NCBI GenBank assembly: GCA_002730795.1
Contig: PCAX01000047.1
Location: 1-16,630, forward strand
Reading direction: 5' to 3'
DNA: 16,630 bases
From: Chloroflexota bacterium
Lineage (GTDB): Bacteria > Chloroflexota > Dehalococcoidia > Lucifugimonadales > Lucifugimonadaceae
A program made the position numbers and the translations under genes. Shown here one piece after another: positions 8,248-15,900 of the stretch. The notes under the pieces are model-generated. The model saw nothing but the letters and a program-made list of their open reading frames with translations, was not told the origin of the DNA and ran no database searches. Within the stretch, counting starts at the first letter, position 1; the number at the start of each line of letters is the position of its first letter.

Positions 8248-9413
8248 ATAAAAAAAAAACAAAAGTAGCCATAATGTCGCCCATCGCGGACACGATAGGG
8301 GAAGCATCTGTTGTACCAAGGTTAAGTATTGCTCTTTCTAAGTTGGGTTACGATGTTGAACTAATCGATTGTCAAGGGGAATGGAAAAATCTTCAAGAGA
8401 AAACATCAAGAGTAAAAATAGTAGACCTGGGAATAAAAAAAGCATTCCCATATATCCCTACGTTTCGCTGGTTATCTTCATGGCTCAGTTACCGTGTTTG
8501 GTCTTTTTTTGTAAGTCTTGGGATATTTATTCGTTTACCCTTTTATCTTAAATCCAATAAACCGGATATATTGATTGTACGGATGTTAACTGGCCCAACC
8601 GCTTTAGCTCATATGATGACAGGAACAGATTCAAAATTAATTATTAGTATGGGGGGACTACCAAAAACTTCTCCTATAAGGGTTGTACTTTGGAGAAAAG
8701 TCTATAAACAGGCTTCAGCTTTTATTGCACCAAACAAAGGTGTGGCTGAAGTAGCTTCTTCCATTTCAAAAATTTCAACAGAACGATTCGAAATTATACC
8801 CAACCCCGTGATAGACGATTCGATTATGGAAAAATCTTTGGATGATGTTGTACATCCATGGTATGCAAACAGTAAGGTTTCGACCATATTATCGGTGGGA
8901 AGACTCACTAGGCAAAAAGATTTTTCCACTTTAATCACAGCGTTTAACAAAATAAAAAAACAAGGCAATTTCAGATTGTTGATTTTGGGAGAAGGAGAAG
9001 AACGAAGAAAGCTAGAAACATTAATTGACAAATTAGACCTCAAAGATCACATACAAATGCCTGGGTTCGAAAAAAACCCATACAAATACATGAAAGGGGC
9101 TAATATGGTTATATCAACAAGTAAATGGGAAGGTCCAGGACACGTAATAATCGAAGCGCAAGCAATAGGAGTACCCATAATCTCTACGGATTGCCCTGAA
9201 GGCCCAAGGGATACTTTATTAAATGGTGAGGCTGGTACTTTAGTTACTGTTGGAGATTCAGATGCTTTGGCGTCAGCCATAATGGAAATTACAGAAAATA
9301 CAACGCAACAAAAAAATATGGTTCAAGCCGGTTTAAGATCTTCTAGCAGATTTACAGATGAGTCGGTCAGTATGAAATGGAAAAGGGTTATAGATAAAAT
9401 TACCGAAAGGTAG
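8244..9413 (+). CDS. GT4-family glycosyltransferase (third of three related tandem genes), TTG start
   Basis: The 389-residue protein has IIPNP (184-188), VHPW (203-206), SVGRLTRQKDFSTLITAF (217-234), ILGEGEE, and EX7E as EGPGHVIIEA with Glu296 and Glu304, then PIISTDCPEGPRDTL. It is a clear paralogue of the preceding gene. The likely start is TTG 8244, sharing TTGA with the upstream stop in the same way as the other overlaps in this block. A downstream ATG at 8274 would delete the first ten residues including the basic MNKKKTK, and looks less good. A run of ten A's follows the second codon. The gene ends the plus-strand block and converges on the next gene across 11 bp. Sugar specificity is unknown. 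Confidence 0.89.
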   Translation: MNKKKTKVAIMSPIADTIGEASVVPRLSIALSKLGYDVELIDCQGEWKNLQEKTSRVKIVDLGIKKAFPYIPTFRWLSSWLSYRVWSFFVSLGIFIRLPFYLKSNKPDILIVRMLTGPTALAHMMTGTDSKLIISMGGLPKTSPIRVVLWRKVYKQASAFIAPNKGVAEVASSISKISTERFEIIPNPVIDDSIMEKSLDDVVHPWYANSKVSTILSVGRLTRQKDFSTLITAFNKIKKQGNFRLLILGEGEERRKLETLIDKLDLKDHIQMPGFEKNPYKYMKGANMVISTSKWEGPGHVIIEAQAIGVPIISTDCPEGPRDTLLNGEAGTLVTVGDSDALASAIMEITENTTQQKNMVQAGLRSSSRFTDESVSMKWKRVIDKITER

Positions 9414-9424
9414 TAAGTCCTTTT

Positions 9425-10552
9425 TTACGCTTTGTTTAGTGCATCGATAAATTCGTCAGCATAATGTTCAATTAAATGTTCTTTCCTCAGCGCTTTTGTT
9501 AAACGTTTTCCTCGAATTATCTTTGGGTCGTCTAATATTTGCTCAAGTATTTCGTACATTTCATCACTAGAATCTTCCTTGACTGTCCAGCCGACGTTCA
9601 AAGTAGTAACTCTTTTCGCCATATAAGTACCAGAACTTACTATCAACGGAACCCCAGTGGCAATGGACTCGTGAAATCTTCTGGCCTCATGAAATTTATT
9701 ATTAGCCAAGTCAGTCGGATAGACTGCAAAAACTAGATCAGCTGATATAAAAAGATCACTATATTCCTTGAAGTAATCAAAAGGGCCTAGGTAATGAACG
9801 TAATCTAGTTTTTTTGACAAATCCCCTATCCAAGCAGCCTCAGATCCAACTCCAGCAAATTTGACTTCAATTTTCCTTCCTTCTGAATTCAATTTCCCGA
9901 CGGCAGTCAGTAAGGAATAAATCTGTAATTTTCCGCGTATATTTCCAAAATAACCCAGCACAAGTTTTTGTCCGGGTTTAGGGAAATTCTTTTTCGTCAG
10001 GGTCCAATTCATGGGTGCTTCGGCAAAGTAACTTACCGGTACTTTTTTGTTAAAAAGTTTGTTGGTCTTTATTTGGTGTAAAAAGCCTCTGGATCTTATA
10101 AACACTTTCGTAACATTAGAAGCAGATAAACGGTATAGCTTCCTGTATATTATGTTTAGGTACTCCCCTTTTTGATCTTGGAAATCGTAAACAACCGGTA
10201 TGGGGGCACGAAGCAAATTAGCAACCCAACATAAACCCAACATATCAGAGTTCACTGCATATATTACGTTTGGGGAATAATCATTTAATTTAGCCCGCAA
10301 AGCGACTGAAAATTTTAAGGACAGATAAATTCTTCTAAAAAAGTTACCTCTAGGATCACCCAACTTTATTTCTAAAAATCTATCGTCGGGCAATAATTTC
10401 GAAAAAGGGATAGATATATCTGAATTTTTTCGGCCCCAATAAACAACAAATGATTTGAACAATCCCGCCTCCTCCGCTACCATAGCCCGTTCGATCAAAG
10501 CTGGGTTAGGGGTGTTCGCGTAAAGGAAAAAAACAACTTTTTTTTTATTCAT
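9425..10552 (-). CDS. Divergent GT-B (GT4-like) glycosyltransferase
   Basis: This 375-residue protein has a two-domain GT-B outline. The N-terminal half contains VIYAVNSDMLGL and VYDFQDQKGEY (121-131), like the YDxHD segment of some GT4 acceptor domains. The C-terminal half has GYFGNIRGKLQI (200-211), a short basic donor loop, and RRFHESIATGVPLIVSSGTY (291-310), where Glu295 matches the second glutamate of EX7E; the first is replaced by Phe287. It is less typical than the other transferases and could be mis-called by simple family models. It is third in the minus-strand block, 9 bp after the dehydrogenase gene. No Shine-Dalgarno is visible, so coupling to the upstream gene is likely. Codons 3-5 form a run of nine A's in the coding strand. 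Confidence 0.8.
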   Translation of the reverse strand: MNKKKVVFFLYANTPNPALIERAMVAEEAGLFKSFVVYWGRKNSDISIPFSKLLPDDRFLEIKLGDPRGNFFRRIYLSLKFSVALRAKLNDYSPNVIYAVNSDMLGLCWVANLLRAPIPVVYDFQDQKGEYLNIIYRKLYRLSASNVTKVFIRSRGFLHQIKTNKLFNKKVPVSYFAEAPMNWTLTKKNFPKPGQKLVLGYFGNIRGKLQIYSLLTAVGKLNSEGRKIEVKFAGVGSEAAWIGDLSKKLDYVHYLGPFDYFKEYSDLFISADLVFAVYPTDLANNKFHEARRFHESIATGVPLIVSSGTYMAKRVTTLNVGWTVKEDSSDEMYEILEQILDDPKIIRGKRLTKALRKEHLIEHYADEFIDALNKA

Positions 10553-10561
10553 TGAAAAGTT

Positions 10562-11863
10562 TCACGGAGACCAATAAGAGAAATCATTAAAACGTTGTTT
10601 ATATCTATGGAATGTGGCGTTTATATCTACAAATAACCCGAATTTCTTCAAATGTCTAAAATGGGCTTTGTATCCCATTTTTACGTAAGTGTCGTGATCT
10701 ACGGAAAAAATGACAACATCATATAATTTTTCATTGCCTTCATAATATGTAAACTCTGAGTTACGGAAATAATCAGAACCAACAACGGGATCATTTACGG
10801 AAACGTTATACCCATAATCGGTCAATTGCCGAACTAAATTTGGAACTTGGGAATTTCTGGTGTCAGATATATTTTTCTTAAACGAAAAACCTAAAACCAA
10901 AACTTCAATTGGCTTAGATGGGTTTTTCAACCTAGTTTGGCATAAATTGTTGATTTTTTTTCCGATAAATTGATACATTTGATCATTTATTTCTCTCCCG
11001 GCCAATATAATTTTTGGCACGTATCCCGATTCTGTTGACACATGAGTTAAATAATATGGATCTACAGGAATACAGTGACCCCCAACTAAACCTGGTTTAA
11101 ATGGAACAAAATTCCATTTTGTAGCTGCTGCCTTAAAAACTTCCGTTGAGTCTAAATCCAAATGATCAAAAACGATGGCTAATTCATTTACTAGTGCTAT
11201 ATTCAAATCTCTTTGGACATTTTCAATTAATTTAGCGGCTTCAGCAGTCTTTATGTTCGGAGCCATATAAACTCCAGCTCCTATGATGGTTGAATAGACA
11301 GCAGCAATATCTTCAGTGGTCTGATCGTCCTGCCCAGAAACAACTTTAACAACAGAACTCAGATCATGTTCTGAATCGCCAAAATTAGTTCTTTCGGGGG
11401 AGTATCCAAGTCTAAAACCTTCACCACATTTGAGGTGAGAATATTTTTCGATGATCGGTTTACAAACTTCTTCAGTACAACCAGGGTATGTTGTGGATTC
11501 ATACAAAATTATTGGGCATTTTAAGTGGTTACGATCAACTAAAGCCAGTTGTTTTCCAATCGTTTCGCTCACCTTCTTTAAATATTTAACATCTGGGGAA
11601 CTATCTAAATTAACGGGGGTGGGCACAGTTACAATAATCATATCTGCCCTCTGCAAACAGTCCGCTTTATCAGTAAAGTCAATATCAGATTTGGACAAAC
11701 TTTCTGAGCTGATGATCATATTCGTATCTATACCTTCTTTTAACGAGATGATTCTTCGATTGGATACGTCAAATCCTGTTACATCATAGTGATCTGAAAG
11801 GGCAACCGCTAATGGTAAACCCACGTAACCCATACCAACAACACACATGGATTTTGGATTCAT
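10562..11863 (-). CDS. UDP-sugar 6-dehydrogenase (TviB/WbpA/WbpO-type)
   Basis: The 433-residue enzyme oxidises C6 of a UDP-hexose or UDP-N-acetylhexosamine to the uronic acid, using two NAD+. The NAD motif is GMGYVGLP (10-17). The middle holds YESTTYPGCTEE (121-132) and YSPERTNFGD (154-163), typical of the UDP-HexNAc dehydrogenase branch rather than UDP-glucose dehydrogenase. The active site shows Lys211 with Asn215 (KLIEN) and catalytic Cys264 in VGGHCIPVDPYYL (260-272). The C-terminal UDP-binding part has FKKNISDTRNS (328-338). It is second in the minus-strand block, between a 4-epimerase and a glycosyltransferase, matching the TviB-TviC pairing of Vi antigen synthesis, where UDP-GlcNAc becomes UDP-GlcNAcA and then UDP-GalNAcA. 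UDP-glucose as substrate is not excluded. AGAGG lies about 12 nt before the ATG, rather far. Confidence 0.92.
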   Translation of the reverse strand: MNPKSMCVVGMGYVGLPLAVALSDHYDVTGFDVSNRRIISLKEGIDTNMIISSESLSKSDIDFTDKADCLQRADMIIVTVPTPVNLDSSPDVKYLKKVSETIGKQLALVDRNHLKCPIILYESTTYPGCTEEVCKPIIEKYSHLKCGEGFRLGYSPERTNFGDSEHDLSSVVKVVSGQDDQTTEDIAAVYSTIIGAGVYMAPNIKTAEAAKLIENVQRDLNIALVNELAIVFDHLDLDSTEVFKAAATKWNFVPFKPGLVGGHCIPVDPYYLTHVSTESGYVPKIILAGREINDQMYQFIGKKINNLCQTRLKNPSKPIEVLVLGFSFKKNISDTRNSQVPNLVRQLTDYGYNVSVNDPVVGSDYFRNSEFTYYEGNEKLYDVVIFSVDHDTYVKMGYKAHFRHLKKFGLFVDINATFHRYKQRFNDFSYWSP

Positions 11864-11891
11864 CTTGATTGCATACCTCTAACACTAATCG

Positions 11892-12890
11892 TCATTGCTT
11901 TGAAAATTTTTCTACTTGTAGGTCTAAAGTTGAAACCCAATCTCTATTTTTTTTGTACCACACACATGTCTTTTCAATACCGTCATGTAAATTAGTAGTA
12001 ACCAGCCAATCAAGTAGTTGATGGGCTTTATCGGTGGAAGCTTGAGTGAAAGGCACATCGGCCGGATCTGGATCGAGATGTTGTCTGTTTGCTTTTTTTC
12101 CTAATTGTTTTTCAATGAGTTCTATAACAGTATTTATAGAGTGTGGTTGATCGGATCCTAAATTTATAATTTCGTAATCCCAATCTGAATTTACAGCCGC
12201 CAAAATCCCTCTTGCCACATCTTCGACATAGGTAAAATCTCTTTCCTGCATCCCATCCCCGTTAATCCTTACGGTGTCGTTCTCTGAAATCCATTTAATG
12301 AACCGGAATATGCTCATGTCAGGTCTGCCCATTGGACCATAAACTGTAAAAAACCTGAAAATAGTCATCTTATTACCGTATAAACTGTTATATACGTAAC
12401 ACAATTCCTCAGCAGCTTTTTTACTAGCAGCATATGGTGAAATAGGTTTAAGGTTAGTGTCAGATTCAACAAATTTTTTATAGGATCGACCGTAAACACT
12501 AGAAGTAGAAGCTTGGATAAGCTTTATTTCTGGATTACTACTCAGGGCGTTCAAAATATTCAAAGTTCCCAACAAATTTGTTTGATAGTATTTCAAAGGT
12601 TGCGAAATAGATGTTCTAACCCCAGCCTTTGCTGCAAGATTAATTACACAATTTATATCGTTGTTTTTTATAATGCTCGCCACAAGTTTTTTATCCCCAA
12701 TTTCTCCTAACACAAATTCAAAATTTTTCAGCCCACTCAGTTCCTGTATTCTCATACGCTTTATTTTTGAATCATAGGTTTCTTCAAGATTATCAATGCC
12801 AACCACCATATGCCCATCACTAATAGCACGTTTCACTGTATGGCTGCCTATAAATCCAGCACTACCAGTTATAAATATATTTTTACCCAT
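11892..12890 (-). CDS. UDP-sugar 4-epimerase (GalE/UDP-glucuronate 4-epimerase-type extended SDR)
   Basis: The 332-residue NAD-dependent epimerase inverts C4 of a UDP-sugar. It has GSAGFIG (9-15), LAAKAGVRTS (85-94), STSSVYG (128-134) and the catalytic SPYAASK with Tyr153 and Lys157, then FRFFTVYGPMGRPDM (168-182), which is characteristic of the UDP-glucuronate 4-epimerase and WbpP/TviC neighbourhood. With the dehydrogenase behind it, the likely product is UDP-galacturonate or UDP-GalNAcA. A plain UDP-glucose or UDP-GlcNAc 4-epimerase role is possible. It heads the minus-strand block, 28 bp before the dehydrogenase gene. Its ATG lies only 26 bp from the divergent start of the polymerase gene, so its promoter must at least partly overlap that coding region. 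No Shine-Dalgarno is seen. Confidence 0.9.
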   Translation of the reverse strand: MGKNIFITGSAGFIGSHTVKRAISDGHMVVGIDNLEETYDSKIKRMRIQELSGLKNFEFVLGEIGDKKLVASIIKNNDINCVINLAAKAGVRTSISQPLKYYQTNLLGTLNILNALSSNPEIKLIQASTSSVYGRSYKKFVESDTNLKPISPYAASKKAAEELCYVYNSLYGNKMTIFRFFTVYGPMGRPDMSIFRFIKWISENDTVRINGDGMQERDFTYVEDVARGILAAVNSDWDYEIINLGSDQPHSINTVIELIEKQLGKKANRQHLDPDPADVPFTQASTDKAHQLLDWLVTTNLHDGIEKTCVWYKKNRDWVSTLDLQVEKFSKQ

Positions 12891-12916
12891 ATTTACAATA
12901 TAAAATACTATCTATA

Positions 12917-15900
12917 ATGATTGCACTATCCAGATATATTTTCTTTTTAGCCATCACGCTTACGATAGTTTATATCCCTATTGGTTACTCTTTTTTCAGT
13001 TTTTCCGAACCAAAAACGTATTTCCTTCACATCTTCGTCATTTTGTGTATTGTCATCTTATTAATACACAAATTCATTCTAGGAAATGTTAATTTATTCG
13101 ATAACGATTACTTTAACGGATCATTATTAGAAATAGTAAGAAACCCAATCAAACTTTTTGGGTTGATTAGTATTTTATTGGTCTTCGGGATAATATGTTC
13201 GACCATTCTTTCTCCTATACCCTATTTAAGTTTTTTTGGTGCCAGTTACTCACGGACCGGATACAGCGGTTATGATTTACTAACAGTAATAATGATAATG
13301 GTTATTGTTCCTCATCTATTCAATAACCTAAAGTCCATACGATCATTATATCTTCTACTGATAACACTTTCGTTATTCACATGCGTATATGGAATGGCTG
13401 AAACTTTAGGATTTTCACCCATAGAATTCAAAGAAAATACAGATAGAGTTCACTCAACTTTTGGCAATACTATAAATTTCAGCTCGTTTATAGCAATGAT
13501 GGTACCTGTGACGCTTTCAGCCATTTTGTTCAGTAAACTATCTAGGTGGTATGGTGTGATCCTGATTGGAATCATAGTCGGTATTGAATTGTCTATGTTA
13601 TGGATCACAGCGACAAGAGGTCCTTGGGTCGGCTTATTAGTATCGATGGCATTTTTTTCAATCATTCTTTACCGAACAAAAATTTTCACGAAAAATCACG
13701 TATTTAGATTCATACCTACATTAGTTATAGCAGCCATAGTAGTAATTGTGTTCTCGATTTTATCAGGCAGTAAAGCAAATGAAATTCCGACATATAGATT
13801 CGCACGCTCAGTGACAGAACTAACCAATATGGAAAGAACGGACAACTTAACTGACATAAGTGGAGGTATGACGGGACGGTACCAAATTTGGAAGGGGGTC
13901 ATTAGGTTAATAACCAGTTGGGATACACCTCGTACTGAAACAAACGTGATTAAAGCACTACGACCAATCTTTGGCGTCGGTCCTGATTTATTCGTTTACT
14001 CTTTTCATTTCGTTATTGAGCCACAGAGTAAACTCACAAACGTTGAAAATGCCCATAATTATTACCTGAACTTCTTGATAGAACTCGGATTTTTTAACCT
14101 GTTTATATTAATAGCCCTACTTAGTTACATTTTTGTAATTGGAATTAAATTTTTAGAAAAAACTAGACTGCTTCCCTCTAAAGATATTTCGATGACCATC
14201 ATTTTAATAGGGATTTTTTCTGCTTTAATTGGAAAATTCGTCGAAATGATTGCTGGAGTTCCCAGGATCGAAGATTTGACTATTTTATTTCTACTAATAG
14301 GTCTTTTGTTTTCTATTTACAAAATCACATACGGTAGAGATTTTGAAATAGTTGACCCACAAACTGCGAAAGCGAAACAAATTTCCCACGCTATACCACC
14401 GCAAACATTGTCTGTTAAGAAAATTGTAAATCTGATAATAATAATTTTAATTACATTTGGGTTATTTTCAATAATTACTCATTGGGACGCAAGGAGAGTA
14501 TATGCAAGTAGGTTAGCTGCAATGGCCCAAAAATCTTCAGACCCTTACGATAAATTTCACTTTATGAAAAAAGCAAGTGAAATGGCCCCTGAACATGAAA
14601 AAATTGTAATCAAGCATGCTCAGTCAATTTCTATGAGAGCTGAAGTAGAAGCCGAAAATCAAAATTTCGAAGAAGGAATCCTATGGGCGGAAATGGCACG
14701 GGAAGTATTAATGAGGCACGAGGAAATAGATCCATTTGAATGGGACGTCCAATTAGCTCTAGCCGTAATTTCAAATGGTCTTGTGGACATGGGAGCATCA
14801 GAATACACAAATGAAAATAAGAACAGGCATTTGTATATAGCTAATCAATATCCGGCTTATCCACAGATTTTGGGAATATCTTCAGTAGCTGTCGCCAAAT
14901 CTGGAGACCTATTAAACGCCGAGTTACTCGCAAACGATGCCATTAAAATGGAACCCAAGACAAAACCCTTCGCCAACGCATGGTTCTCAAAGGGGTTTGT
15001 CATGTACAAACTCGGGTATACGGCGGAGGCGGTAGACGCTCTCAATAAAGCAATAGAAAGCGAACCTCTCTCGGAAACAGCCGCGAAAGCACATGGAACT
15101 TTATCTAAAATTTATTCAGAGAAATTTAAAGCTACAGAAAAAGCGAACTTTCATGCTGAAAGAACAAATCAAATACTAGACGCTGCGAAATGGTACAAAG
15201 TAGCAAAGGAGACCGGTTCCAAAGATGCTCAGTTTCAAATCGGAATACTCTACCACATTGGTCAAGGAGTCGACATCAACTTAGAAAAAGCCAAAATTTG
15301 GTATATGCTTGCCGCTGAACAGGGCCACATAAAATCAAAAAGCAATTTAGGTGCAATATATCAAATTGAAAAGAATTTTAGCGAAGCCATCAAGTGGTAT
15401 ACGTTCGCAGCAGAAGAAGGTGAACCAGGGGCTCAACACAATCTTGCTGAAATGTATGATCTTGGTATTGGGGTAGAACCCAATAAAACTGAATCCATAA
15501 AGTGGTACAGACTTTCTGCAGAACAGGGATTTTCAAACTCACAATACAAACTGGGATTAGCTCACAGGAATGGAGACGGTATATTAAAGGACTACGAAAC
15601 ATCTCGGACTTGGTTTTTACTCGCAGCTAATCAAGGGCATATCAAGGCATATTTTCAGCTTGGCGAAATGTATGGAAATGGTGAAGGGGTAGCCATCGAC
15701 ATAGAAACATCCGAAAAATATTTCACCCAATGGCAAAACGCAAAATTCCCAGTCAAGAAACGTTTTCGAGATACGTCGCAAAGTAAACAAGTCGAATGTC
15801 CGTCTAACGCAAAAATAATATTAATCGCTGGAGAATCAAATGCTGGAAACCACTTAGAAAATACGAATGTTACTGTCCCTTCTAACTTTGTAAATGGATA

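Noticed and set aside
8702..9280. Two minus-strand open frames of 113 and 77 codons
   Set aside because: Both lie entirely inside the well-supported glycosyltransferase gene at 8244-9413 on the other strand, with no recognisable domain or ribosome site.
9406..9426. Possible terminator hairpin (AAAGG / CCTTT followed by T's) at the convergent junction
   Set aside because: The stem is only five pairs, mostly A-T, with an eight-base loop overlapping the stop codon. It is too weak to list as a feature.
12913..12918. Perfect TATAAT overlapping the ATG of the polymerase gene
   Set aside because: Used as a -10 box it would start transcription inside the coding region, after the ATG, and no -35 element fits. 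It is more likely a by-product of AT-rich DNA.
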